A stretch of DNA of 25,401 nt from Chloroflexota bacterium (lineage in GTDB: Bacteria > Chloroflexota > Anaerolineae > J102). A program made the translations under genes and the position numbers. Positions 15,784 to 23,770 of the stretch are shown here, one piece after another; position 1 is the first letter of the stretch, and every line of letters begins with the position of its first letter. Location: positions 1 to 25,401 of the forward strand of contig JAADFV010000167.1 in the NCBI GenBank assembly GCA_013152695.1, written 5' to 3'. The notes below the pieces were generated by a model that was given only the letters and a program-made list of their open reading frames with translations, made no database searches and was not told the DNA's origin.

Positions 15784-17454
15784 TCAACCATGCGCGCGCC
15801 GTCGTTTGATGAGGGCGCGTTTGATTTGTTGCCAAAAGGCGCGGATGGCCGGTTCCTCCTCAGGCGTGATCGGCGTAGGACTGTAGCGGGCCTGGAGAAA
15901 GCGCTGTGTAAGCTGATGGATATCTTCTGTGACTTCGGGGAGGTGCTTGCTGAGGAGGGGTTCGTATTCGTTGGGGGTTTGGTGCGGTTGGCGGGCAATG
16001 CCCTGTTTGGCGGCGCGGCGCAAGGTGCTCAGGTAATAGTAACGGGTACGTTCTGTGGGCGTGAGGGCACGCAGACGAATGAATCTTCTCGCTATCTCGA
16101 GCGAAGGTGGGAACGTGTCGTGTAGGAAGGTTGGGACACGAAGATGGGCGCGTGATGTTTTTAAGAGTGTAGTGGTATGTCGACGCAGCCGCTGCAACCA
16201 TCCCCGTAATTTCAGCCACCAGGCACGGTCCCACAAGCGCAGGATGCCACGTCGCGCCAGAAATGCCAGTAAGAAATAGGCAATTACCAGGAAGGCAAGC
16301 GCCCAAAAAACAGCTCCGCCTGCCCAATCGGGAAGGGAGAGGGTGGGGAGGATTGGCGGGGGCGAATGAGGGGCAGGAGTAGGAATGGGCTCAAGGGGAC
16401 GAGGCTGGGGTGAAGGTGCTTTACTGCCCAGCAAGCTGTAGATCAAATTTAATACAAGGGCAAACAGGGCAAAAAACAGGAAATAAAGATAGAGGATGGC
16501 GCGAAGCAAAGCGGAAAGGATGATGGCCAGTCCCAGAGAGGAGCCAAAGGGAAGCAACGAGGCCACCAACCCGACACCAAGAATCAATATGATGGCGCGT
16601 CGATGCCATTTTGCTGTGACCAGGGCGATACCGGGAATGCGTTCTCGTTGCCAGCGTGCCCGCAAGACAGCCAAACGCGCCTGGCTATGCAGGATCAAGC
16701 CGCCGAAGAAGTAGATGAGTAAGGCAATGATGAGCTCGGAGGAAACGCCCAGGGTACGTAGTCCAAGCCACTGGCCGGGCTGAGGATTGAATTCGACCCG
16801 ACTCAAGGCCGCGAAGAAGACCAAGAGGATGCCCCCAATCAACCATGATTCGTTGAATCTTGCGACAAGATGTTGGCGGTCGCGGGGAACGGCCTGTATC
16901 CAACCCCGTTCTCTCCCCAGCTTTTGATAGTCGACCAATTCATCGGCCGACAATCCCAAATCGATAAAAATCAAGGCGAGAGAACCGGCAAAGCGCCAGC
17001 CAATGATGGTGAGAATGCTACTCACGATAAAGGGTAAATCGAAGAAACTACCAGGATTTGTGAGCCAATTCTGCAGCGTTGCCTGCGTAAAGGTCTGACG
17101 CTCGATGAACCACATCAGGGCACGCAGGATCACGAGAAGAAGAGCGATTTCTCCCAGCTGCGTGCGGACATCGCGGTACCAGCGATGCTGTGGTTTAGCC
17201 AGCCACAATCTTGTATAAACCGCCTGTAGGGTAACGAGAATGAAGAAAGGCAAGAGGGCAAAATAGCGGGATTCCTGGCTCACAAGGTGGATAAGCGTGA
17301 GAGGGCCCAACAAAAAGGCGCTGCTCACCGCCGCGATGAGCAGGGGGCGCAAGAGGTCGCGTTGCCAGGGAGCATCTTCCAAGGCTGCCAGGTCTGCCTG
17401 TTCTTCAGCAGGATCGGGGATATCAGAGGGCTCTTGTGCGGGTTGGCTCACCAT
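15784..17454 (-). CDS. Polytopic membrane protein with C-terminal DUF4129 domain
   Basis: 556 residues. Multiple hydrophobic segments run from about residue 36 to 345, followed by a Pro-rich stretch (PSPQPRPLEPIPTPAPH), another membrane segment (about 378-400) and a soluble C-terminus. The end (TERTRYYYLSTLRRAAKQGI, then QTPNEYEPLL and ITQRFLQARYS-like sequence) matches DUF4129, a domain usually found at the C-terminus of membrane proteins in transglutaminase/MoxR or cell-envelope loci. Function is unknown. Its start is 4 bp after the amidase stop, so the two are likely one operon. It ends 38 bp from the convergent FHA gene with no clear terminator between them. Confidence 0.8.
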   Translation of the reverse strand: MVSQPAQEPSDIPDPAEEQADLAALEDAPWQRDLLRPLLIAAVSSAFLLGPLTLIHLVSQESRYFALLPFFILVTLQAVYTRLWLAKPQHRWYRDVRTQLGEIALLLVILRALMWFIERQTFTQATLQNWLTNPGSFFDLPFIVSSILTIIGWRFAGSLALIFIDLGLSADELVDYQKLGRERGWIQAVPRDRQHLVARFNESWLIGGILLVFFAALSRVEFNPQPGQWLGLRTLGVSSELIIALLIYFFGGLILHSQARLAVLRARWQRERIPGIALVTAKWHRRAIILILGVGLVASLLPFGSSLGLAIILSALLRAILYLYFLFFALFALVLNLIYSLLGSKAPSPQPRPLEPIPTPAPHSPPPILPTLSLPDWAGGAVFWALAFLVIAYFLLAFLARRGILRLWDRAWWLKLRGWLQRLRRHTTTLLKTSRAHLRVPTFLHDTFPPSLEIARRFIRLRALTPTERTRYYYLSTLRRAAKQGIARQPHQTPNEYEPLLSKHLPEVTEDIHQLTQRFLQARYSPTPITPEEEPAIRAFWQQIKRALIKRRRAHG

Positions 17455-17458
17455 CTCT

Positions 17459-18169
17459 CTAATACCCCCGCTCTGGCGCCAATTCCTTGTTCAAGAAGCA
17501 AATAATGCCGGCAGCAACCCCGCGTCCGACCACATCAGCATGGTCGACCAGCAAGGTACGATCTCCTCCCAAAAATCCGACTTCGATGATGGCCGCCGGG
17601 GTCGTCGGCGCGATACGCTGAAATGCATGATATTCGAACATGTCGCTGGTTTCGGTATTGGGATGAATACTCAGGCCGGTCTCCTTACCGTATTCCTCTT
17701 CAAGGCAGGTTTTGAGGACTTCATCCTTTTGCGGAATGGCCGACTCTTCCGGCACCGCCACTTTGAACCCGCTCAACGGTACACAAGAATCAGCATGGAC
17801 CGACACCAGGGTGTCCACCTCAAGCCCTTCCAGGACTGAATCATATTCATCCAATATTTGCACGGAGATACCGGCTTCGCGCAGCAAAGTCGCAGCCTGA
17901 TTTGTGACCGCTTCGTTGATCATCACTTCCATGAGGCCATCATCGCACATGGCACCTGTATCAAAACCACGATGCCCGGAAATCAGGGCGACTGAGGGTT
18001 TAACCGCTTCGGGCGCGGCAAATAAGCGAGAAAGGCGTACACTCACCTCTGAACGCGTCAAACGGCCCTGGGAGACGCTCCAGGCCACGACGATAACGAG
18101 TAAAAGCATCGTCATGAGCCACAGGCGCAACAACCATAGCTGCAACAAAGCAAGGCGCTGCCTATCCAT
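17459..18169 (-). CDS. N-acetylmuramoyl-L-alanine amidase (Amidase_3), membrane anchored
   Basis: 236 residues. One N-terminal membrane helix (about 9-32) is followed by a zinc amidase domain that cleaves the lactyl-amide bond between MurNAc and L-Ala in peptidoglycan. All four key residues are visible: His66 (SGHRGFDTGA), Glu81 (GLMEVMINE), His125 (SVHADS) and catalytic Glu196 (AAIIEVGFLG). The domain is short, lacking part of the usual segment between the second and third ligands. The open frame extends to 18337, but I start at ATG 18169 because the hydrophobic anchor begins there and the extension overlaps the divergent rodZ promoter. A promoter at 18176-18204 would make the mRNA start almost at this ATG. 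Confidence 0.87.
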   Translation of the reverse strand: MDRQRLALLQLWLLRLWLMTMLLLVIVVAWSVSQGRLTRSEVSVRLSRLFAAPEAVKPSVALISGHRGFDTGAMCDDGLMEVMINEAVTNQAATLLREAGISVQILDEYDSVLEGLEVDTLVSVHADSCVPLSGFKVAVPEESAIPQKDEVLKTCLEEEYGKETGLSIHPNTETSDMFEYHAFQRIAPTTPAAIIEVGFLGGDRTLLVDHADVVGRGVAAGIICFLNKELAPERGY

Positions 18170-18175
18170 ATCCCT

Positions 18176-18204
18176 ATTGTCCACAATTTGCCGCCACCTG
18201 CCAA
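18176..18204 (-). promoter_or_regulatory. Candidate promoter of the amidase operon
   Basis: On the minus strand: TTGGCA (18204-18199), 17-bp spacer, GACAAT (18181-18176). ATG 18169 begins 6 nt after the -10 box, so transcription would start at or within a base or two of it (leaderless mRNA). Confidence 0.45.
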
Positions 18205-18229
18205 ATGCACATTCTGGAGTCACGCATCC

Positions 18230-18258
18230 TTGACAATTCCCGCAACCCCTCGCATAAT
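18230..18258 (+). promoter_or_regulatory. Promoter of rodZ-rimO operon
   Basis: Consensus TTGACA (18230-18235), 17-bp spacer, CATAAT (18253-18258). This gives a leader of about 88 nt before ATG 18353. It is divergent from, and within 60 bp of, the amidase promoter. Confidence 0.75.
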
Positions 18259-18352
18259 CGATGGTTGCGACTGCTATCCGTGCTTGTGCTTTGTTGCTGC
18301 AGACGGGGAGCTTATCGCAACCCCACAGAAATTCCATTCACAAGGTAAACTA

Positions 18353-19372
18353 ATGATCGAACTCGGACAGCTCCTTCAGCAAACACGCATCGATCAAGAG
18401 CTCAGTCTCGCTGATGTCGAGGCAGAAATCCGTATCCGCCAAAAATATCTAGAAGCACTTGAACAAGGCGATTGGGATGCTCTTCCCAACCGCGCCGTGG
18501 CCAAGGGCTTTTTGCGAAGCTATGCGCGCTTCCTCAAGCTGGAAGACGACCCTCAAGTTCAGGCCGTCTTTGCCAGTTCCACCGTCACTCCTGAGCCCAT
18601 TTCTCACCCCGAAGAAGAGGACATTCACCCCACGAGCTATCTGCCCGTCGAAATTGCCCTCAATGGGAAAAGTGCTCTCAGGCGTTGGCCCGGACGCAAT
18701 GTCTTGCGTTTTGTTCTGGCCTTCGTACCGGTTTTGGTTTTGGCATTTTTGCTCTATCGCTATGCTCTTCCCGTCCTGCTCAACCGACCCAGTACGGCTA
18801 CGGTTGTGGCCGTTGTTGACACCCCCCTTCCACCTGTAGGAACACCACCCAGCACACCTGTCATTCTTGTAGGGGCCACCGACACCCCCTTAGCCAGCCC
18901 GACAACGCAGCTACCCCCTACCTACACTCCCACACCACGTCCTACCGCCACACCCACCATCGAGGCTACTGCCACCTTGACGATGACCGCCACACCGACC
19001 CAGGCACCCACCTTCGCTCCCATCAAGGAAATTACCCTCACTTTGAAAGTCAATCAGCGCGCCTGGGTGCGCGTTGTCACAGATGGCGTGCTTCAGCTCC
19101 AGAACAACCTTGATCCTGGTGCTGAATATACCTTTACCGCACAAGAATGGCTGCAAATGCGTGCTGGCAATGCCGGTGGTGTTTCTCTCATCCTCAACGG
19201 TGAGCCGCTTGAACCCCTGGGTGAGCCCGGTGAAGTCGTGGATTATGTGTGGAGTATCGACGGGGATCGCATCATCCGCACCACGCCCACGCCTGAACCC
19301 ACCGAAACTCCCGCTCCCAGCGAAACCCCTGCTGCTTCCTCAGAATTGACCACTACCGTCAATTCGTCCTGA
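18353..19372 (+). CDS. rodZ: RodZ-like HTH membrane protein (HTH_25 / DUF4115)
   Basis: 339 residues with RodZ architecture: N-terminal cytoplasmic HTH (residues 1-65; MIELGQLLQQTRIDQELSL, IRIRQKYLEALEQGDWDALP, FLRSYARFL), one membrane helix (about 117-143), an extracytoplasmic Thr/Pro linker with TPT-type repeats (157-222), and a C-terminal beta domain (about 225-305; LTLKVNQRAWVRVVTDG) of the DUF4115 type. RodZ links MreB to the wall elongation machinery in rods; no mreB is seen here, so the role is inferred. ATG 18353 follows AAGGT (18342-18346) by 6 nt; the longer frame from 18188 runs through the promoter. It is divergent from a wall amidase, consistent with an envelope role, and 10 bp before rimO. 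Confidence 0.85.
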   Translation: MIELGQLLQQTRIDQELSLADVEAEIRIRQKYLEALEQGDWDALPNRAVAKGFLRSYARFLKLEDDPQVQAVFASSTVTPEPISHPEEEDIHPTSYLPVEIALNGKSALRRWPGRNVLRFVLAFVPVLVLAFLLYRYALPVLLNRPSTATVVAVVDTPLPPVGTPPSTPVILVGATDTPLASPTTQLPPTYTPTPRPTATPTIEATATLTMTATPTQAPTFAPIKEITLTLKVNQRAWVRVVTDGVLQLQNNLDPGAEYTFTAQEWLQMRAGNAGGVSLILNGEPLEPLGEPGEVVDYVWSIDGDRIIRTTPTPEPTETPAPSETPAASSELTTTVNSS

Positions 19373-19382
19373 GTTCCCTTTC

Positions 19383-20777
19383 ATGTCTTCATCCAAACAC
19401 CATCCCACCTACTATCTCCTTACCTTGGGTTGTCCCAAGAATCAAGTCGATAGCGATAGTATGGCGGCCTTACTCGATCGGCAGGGTTACCGTGCCATAG
19501 ACAATCCCCGCCGCGCAGATGTACTCATCGTCAACACGTGTGGTTTTCTCGCCGCCTCACAGGCAGAATCGCTCGATACGCTGCAAGACTTGAGCGAAAA
19601 CAAACGGCGTAAGCAGATCCTCATCGCTGCCGGTTGCATGGCTGAGCGCAATAGCAAGGACATCCTCGCTGCTGTACCGGGCGTCGATGGTGTTTTGGGC
19701 ACCCGTCGCTGGATGGATATCGTACGTCTTGTGGATCGACTGCGCCAAGGCCGGCACAAACGACAATTTGGCAAAATTCAGCTCTTGGGAGAGCCCACAG
19801 ATGAGCCGGAGTCTGTCGTCCCCCGCTTAGCTCCGCAACGTGCCAGCGCCTATTTGAAGATCAGCGATGGCTGCAATGCGCCCTGCGCTTTCTGCACAAT
19901 CCCCAGTTTCAAAGGAAAATTACGCTCACATCCCCTGGAAGCCCTTGTTGCCGAAGCACAAACCCTGGTGGCTGCCGGCGCCAGAGAGCTCATCGTCGTA
20001 GCGCAGGATACCACCGACTACGGTCGTGATTGGGGAAAGCCCGACAGTCTGGCGTCCCTTTTGCAGGCAATTGCCACGCGCACTAGTAACCTGCATTGGT
20101 TGCGACTCATGTACGCCTACCCTGGCCATATCTCCGACGCACTTATCGAGACCATGGCCACGACTCCTCACATTCTTCCCTACCTCGACCTCCCTCTGCA
20201 ACACGGCCATCCCGATACGCTCAAGCGCATGCGTCGTCCCAGCAACATCGAGATGGTGTTGGGCACGATCGATAAACTACGCGCGGCCATGCCTGATATC
20301 GCCCTCCGTACCACCTTTATTGTCGGTTATCCTGGCGAAACCGAAGCAGAATTTCAGGGCCTGCTCGACTTCATCGAAGCCATCCAATTTGATAAAGTCG
20401 GTGCCTTCCCCTTTAGTCCCGAACCAGGAACACCTGCCGCTACTCTCCCCGACCAGGTCCCTGATGAGCTTAAACAAGAGCGTTGGGAGCGGCTTATGGC
20501 CCTGCAACAGGAGATTTCTCTACGACGTAACAAGGCACAAATAGGCCGCACCCTCGAAGTTCTGGTCGAGGGTTACGGCGATGGTGTTACCCTCGCCCGT
20601 TCCTATCGTGATGCCCCCGAAGTAGATGGCTATGTTTTGATTCCTGCAGAGCTTCCCCTCGAAACTTTTGTTGAGGTACGCGTGAGCGGCGCTCTCGAAT
20701 ACGATCTCATCGCAGAGCCTCTTGCCCAGACAGCCGCCTCCGCTTCGCTGCAGGTCGATTCACTAACGCTCACCTAA
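19383..20777 (+). CDS. rimO: Ribosomal protein S12 methylthiotransferase RimO
   Basis: 464 residues. Radical-SAM methylthiotransferase that modifies an Asp of ribosomal protein S12. Domains in order: UPF0004 domain with Cys17 (TLGCPKNQVDSD), Cys53 (NTCGF) and Cys85 (AGCMAER) binding the auxiliary iron-sulfur cluster; radical-SAM domain with CNAPCAFC (Cys164, Cys168, Cys171); YLDLPLQHGHPDTLKRMRRP; and a C-terminal TRAM domain (about 390-450). TLGCPKN with VDSD and the DLPLQH form point to RimO rather than MiaB. It begins 10 bp after the rodZ-like stop with no clear Shine-Dalgarno, suggesting coupled translation. It converges with the next gene at 5 bp. Confidence 0.94.
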   Translation: MSSSKHHPTYYLLTLGCPKNQVDSDSMAALLDRQGYRAIDNPRRADVLIVNTCGFLAASQAESLDTLQDLSENKRRKQILIAAGCMAERNSKDILAAVPGVDGVLGTRRWMDIVRLVDRLRQGRHKRQFGKIQLLGEPTDEPESVVPRLAPQRASAYLKISDGCNAPCAFCTIPSFKGKLRSHPLEALVAEAQTLVAAGARELIVVAQDTTDYGRDWGKPDSLASLLQAIATRTSNLHWLRLMYAYPGHISDALIETMATTPHILPYLDLPLQHGHPDTLKRMRRPSNIEMVLGTIDKLRAAMPDIALRTTFIVGYPGETEAEFQGLLDFIEAIQFDKVGAFPFSPEPGTPAATLPDQVPDELKQERWERLMALQQEISLRRNKAQIGRTLEVLVEGYGDGVTLARSYRDAPEVDGYVLIPAELPLETFVEVRVSGALEYDLIAEPLAQTAASASLQVDSLTLT

Positions 20778-20782
20778 CAGGG

Positions 20783-21625
20783 TCAGGAGTGGTTATTTCG
20801 CCCCCACAGACGCGCCCAGAGACCACTTTTCGGTTTAGAAGCTACCTGGTTTTCAGACAGGGGTTGCTCCTCCATTAAGGGAGTGGGCGCGGGGGCCGGG
20901 GCAATGTCTTCGGGGGGAGTAACGTCAGCGGGTGGGGTGACCGGTGGCGGGGGAGTAGGGCTGACCGTCCGGTTCGAGATAGAGTCCAAACGGCGCTGGA
21001 GTTCGAATAGAGAGGACTCCATTTGGCGCATTCGCTCCCGTTCCACCGTGCGCGAACCATCGATTTCTCGCTTCAGTTCATACAATTTCCGCTCTGCTTC
21101 CAACATGCGCTCCCGCAAACGGCTATTCTCTTCTTTAAGATTGAAATTATCTTGTAAAAGCACGCCTATAAGCTGGCGCTCCGTGTGTTGGCCACTGAGA
21201 AGCATCTGTTGGCTGTCTGAGAGCACATCCAGGGCACTTGTCAGCAATTGTGTGGCATCTGTTTGGGCCAGGGAGGATGCCCCAGAAAGAGGGCTGAGCG
21301 CCATGGACTGGGCAGGTTCAGGTTCTGGTATCAAAGTAGATTGCTCTTCTTCAACATCCTCCGGAGAGTCATGCCCTGCAGAGAGCCTATTTTGGACTTC
21401 AGCATGGGTAAGGCCGTTTTTTAAGAAAGTTTGGATCTGGGCCAAAAGTTGTACATCGGCCCGTGAATAACGCCGGTGCTTGCCCCCCGCCCATTCATCG
21501 GAATCGTGCTTGCCGGCCGCTACGGAAAGGAATTTGCTATATTGTTGGGACCAGCGACGCAAGGTGGAGGCAGAAATGCCCAAGAGATCAGCTACTTCGG
21601 AAGGACGATAAATCTGGGTAGACAT
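20783..21625 (-). CDS. MerR-type HTH protein with coiled coil and proline-rich tail
   Basis: 280 residues. The N-terminal MerR-like winged HTH (about 5-80) reads YRPSEVADLLGISASTLRRW, then KHRRYSRADVQLLAQI. After an acidic linker there is a predicted coiled coil (about 155-215; LKEENSRLRERMLEAERKLY), a Pro-rich segment (PTPPPPVTPP and on) and a basic, Trp-containing end (KSGLWARLWGRNN). No cysteine metal-sensing site is present, so it is not a classical metal sensor. The build (HTH, coiled coil, amphipathic end) recalls structural or chromosome-associated MerR-like proteins more than a simple regulator, but its function is unknown. It lies 12 bp after the ykvA-like gene, in one probable operon. 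Confidence 0.8.
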   Translation of the reverse strand: MSTQIYRPSEVADLLGISASTLRRWSQQYSKFLSVAAGKHDSDEWAGGKHRRYSRADVQLLAQIQTFLKNGLTHAEVQNRLSAGHDSPEDVEEEQSTLIPEPEPAQSMALSPLSGASSLAQTDATQLLTSALDVLSDSQQMLLSGQHTERQLIGVLLQDNFNLKEENSRLRERMLEAERKLYELKREIDGSRTVERERMRQMESSLFELQRRLDSISNRTVSPTPPPPVTPPADVTPPEDIAPAPAPTPLMEEQPLSENQVASKPKSGLWARLWGRNNHS

Positions 21626-21637
21626 GATAACTATAGC

Positions 21638-21982
21638 TTACTCCACAACCTCGTATGCGCCCTCCACAATCTCACCTTCGATATCGGTGGATTCTCCCCG
21701 CACATCTGCACGATATTCCTCGACGATGTCAGGGGGACAGGCGCTGATAAAATATTGTAATCCCAGCCAAAGCGCAGCCAAATCATCCAACTGCCCCAAG
21801 CCGGGGATGAAATCAGGAATGATATCAATCGGTAACAGCAAGTAGGCTCCCACCAAGGCGGGGAGACCGAAACGCAACAGGCGATTGATGCGACGATCGC
21901 GAATAAGATACCAGGTGATGCGGATGTTTTCGAACAATTCGAAGAGCGAATTTGGCTTGTTTCGGGGAGGAGATTTACTCAT
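21638..21982 (-). CDS. YkvA/DUF1232 family protein
   Basis: 114 residues. The DUF1232 signature is clear: LLPIDIIPDFIPGLGQLDDLAALWLGL (about residues 49-75), with a preceding hydrophobic stretch that likely sits in or on the membrane. The C-terminus is acidic (TDIEGEIVEGAYEVVE). Function of the family is unknown. ATG 21982 is preceded by GGAGG with a short 4-nt spacing. It is first in a two-gene operon with the MerR-type protein. Confidence 0.88.
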   Translation of the reverse strand: MSKSPPRNKPNSLFELFENIRITWYLIRDRRINRLLRFGLPALVGAYLLLPIDIIPDFIPGLGQLDDLAALWLGLQYFISACPPDIVEEYRADVRGESTDIEGEIVEGAYEVVE

Positions 21983-22222
21983 AATTCCTCCAAAGGTAGG
22001 AATTTCCTAATAAAAAGTGTGTTTCACTCATCCTACCACACTCAAATCGCTCATGCAAGCGCTTCTCAGGGCGAGAAGTAATAGGCAAATTGAGCATCCA
22101 TGGGGCTGGTTCGCCTTGAAGAGAGGGCAATTCGCCGCAGAATCGCTTCCAAGAGGGCGCTTTGGGCGTAAAAACAGGGCTGAGTGCAGGGGTGCCGGCT
22201 GGAGTTTTCTCTCCCGACGTCT

Positions 22223-22258
22223 TTTTATCACCTTCGCGCCGCAGGGCGCGAGATAAAA
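22223..22258. repeat. Composite two-stem hairpin
   Basis: Outer arms TTTTATC (22223-22229) and GATAAAA (22252-22258); inner arms CGCGCC (22235-22240) and GGCGCG (22245-22250). No T-run follows on either strand, so termination is not certain. It lies about 40 bp upstream of the candidate deaminase promoter. Confidence 0.6.
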
Positions 22259-22294
22259 GTGTTCATTCTAGTGCACCCTTCCTCTTCTCAACGC

Positions 22295-22324
22295 TTGGGG
22301 GCGACCATCAATTTAAGCTACAAT
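22295..22324 (+). promoter_or_regulatory. Candidate promoter of the deaminase-hydantoinase operon
   Basis: TTGGGG (22295-22300), 18-bp spacer, TACAAT (22319-22324). The leader before ATG 22404 would be about 70 nt. Confidence 0.4.
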
Positions 22325-22403
22325 AGGCGGGGCGCAAACTATTTCCCCCACTCTCCCAATCCCCTCTCAACTTCTCTTTTCATTTTACCAACGGACAACC
22401 ATC

Positions 22404-23762
22404 ATGACCTCCTCCCTTCTTATCCAACACGCCGATCTTTTGGTGACCATGGACGATGAACGTCGCCAGATACCCGATGGAGGCCTTTACGCCGAAGATG
22501 GCGTAATCATGCAGGTAGGCCCGACCTCCACGCTGCCTACGACCGCTGACACGGTGATTTCTGCCCGAAACCATGTCGTCATTCCCGGCCTCGTCAATAC
22601 CCATCATCATCTCTATCAAACCCTGACACGCGCCGTGCCAGCCGCCCAAAATGCCGATCTTTTTCATTGGCTGAAAACGCTCTATCCCATCTGGGCGGGT
22701 CTCACGCCTGAGGCGGTTTATGTGTCGGCCAAACTGGGGCTAGCCGAAATGATGCTCACAGGCTGCACTACCTCCTCCGACCACCTCTACATTCTCCCCA
22801 ATGGTAGTCGTATCGATGACGAAATTCAAGCGGCGGTGGAATTGGGCATTCGCTTTCATGCCGCGCGCGGTTCCATGAGTCTGGGCGAATCGAAGGGCGG
22901 TTTGCCTCCCGACAGCGTGGTGGAAGAGGAGGACGATATCCTGCGCGACTCACAACGCCTGATCGAGACGTACCATGAGGCTCAGCGCTACGGTATGGTG
23001 AGAGTGGTGCTGGCGCCCTGTTCACCTTTCTCGGTCACTCCTGATCTGATGCGAGAAAGTGCGGCGATGGCGCGCAGCTATGGCGTGCACTTGCACACCC
23101 ACCTCGCCGAGACCCTGGATGAAGAGGAATTTTGCCTGGAGCAGTTTGGCCGCCGTCCTGTCGAGTACGCCGAAGATTTGGGCTGGGTTGGAGATGATGT
23201 GTGGCATGCCCACGGTGTTCATATCAACGCCCAGGAGATCGAGCTTTTTGCTCAGACCGGCACAGGCGTTTGCCATTGTCCATCCTCCAACATGCGCCTG
23301 GCCAGCGGCATTGCTCCGGTCAAGCCCTACTTGCGTGCCGGTGTCAACGTGGGTCTGGGCGTAGACGGCAGTGCCAGCAATGATAGTGGCCATCTCCTCA
23401 ACGAAGCACGTATGGCCATGCTTCTGCAGCGCGTCAGTGGCGATCCTGCCGGTCTGAGCGCTGAAGAGGCGCTTTGGATTGCTACACGTGGTGGGGCACA
23501 GAATTTGGGCCGGGATGATATCGGCTACCTGGCACCGGGCATGGCCGCGGATATTGCCGCTTATCGCCTCGACACCATCGACTTCGCCGGCGGTCTACAT
23601 GATCCCATGGCCGCCCTCGTATTCTGTGGGCCGGTCAAGGCTGACTGGCTGATCGTCAATGGTCGGGTACGGATCATGGATGGGCATTTTATCGATCTCG
23701 ACCTTCCCCCCCTCATTCAACGTCACAATGCGATTGCCAAAGCCCTGGTCAATGGCGCTTAG
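22404..23762 (+). CDS. 8-oxoguanine deaminase-type amidohydrolase
   Basis: 452 residues of the amidohydrolase superfamily (cytosine-deaminase-like clade). Seen: NTHHHLYQTLTRA with metal ligands His67 and His69; SSDHLY; RGSMSLGESKGGLPPDSVVE; THLAET with His233 and Glu236; WHAHGVH; HCPSSNMRLASGIAP; and GVDGSASND with Asp321. The HHHLYQTLTR, SKGGLPPD and SNMRLASGI blocks are those I associate with 8-oxoguanine deaminase (8-oxoguanine to urate plus ammonia); older annotations call such proteins hydroxyatrazine hydrolase or generic chlorohydrolase. No Shine-Dalgarno is clear at ATG 22404. The hydantoinase-type gene follows 8 bp later, so both likely act on oxidised purines or related cyclic amides. 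Confidence 0.83.
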   Translation: MTSSLLIQHADLLVTMDDERRQIPDGGLYAEDGVIMQVGPTSTLPTTADTVISARNHVVIPGLVNTHHHLYQTLTRAVPAAQNADLFHWLKTLYPIWAGLTPEAVYVSAKLGLAEMMLTGCTTSSDHLYILPNGSRIDDEIQAAVELGIRFHAARGSMSLGESKGGLPPDSVVEEEDDILRDSQRLIETYHEAQRYGMVRVVLAPCSPFSVTPDLMRESAAMARSYGVHLHTHLAETLDEEEFCLEQFGRRPVEYAEDLGWVGDDVWHAHGVHINAQEIELFAQTGTGVCHCPSSNMRLASGIAPVKPYLRAGVNVGLGVDGSASNDSGHLLNEARMAMLLQRVSGDPAGLSAEEALWIATRGGAQNLGRDDIGYLAPGMAADIAAYRLDTIDFAGGLHDPMAALVFCGPVKADWLIVNGRVRIMDGHFIDLDLPPLIQRHNAIAKALVNGA

Positions 23763-23770
23763 GAAAGATC

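Larger units (their letters stand above)
21983..22403. other. Intergenic region between divergent ykvA-like and deaminase genes
   Basis: 421 bp with no supported gene. It holds an inverted repeat CTTCTC/GAGAAG (22062-22067, 22073-22078), a composite hairpin at 22223-22258, and a possible promoter for the deaminase at 22295-22324. The short open frames here have no recognisable motifs. Confidence 0.6.

Noticed and set aside
22017..22256. 79-residue plus-strand open frame
   Set aside because: It spans inverted repeats, has no ribosome binding site and no recognisable sequence; I treat the stretch as noncoding.
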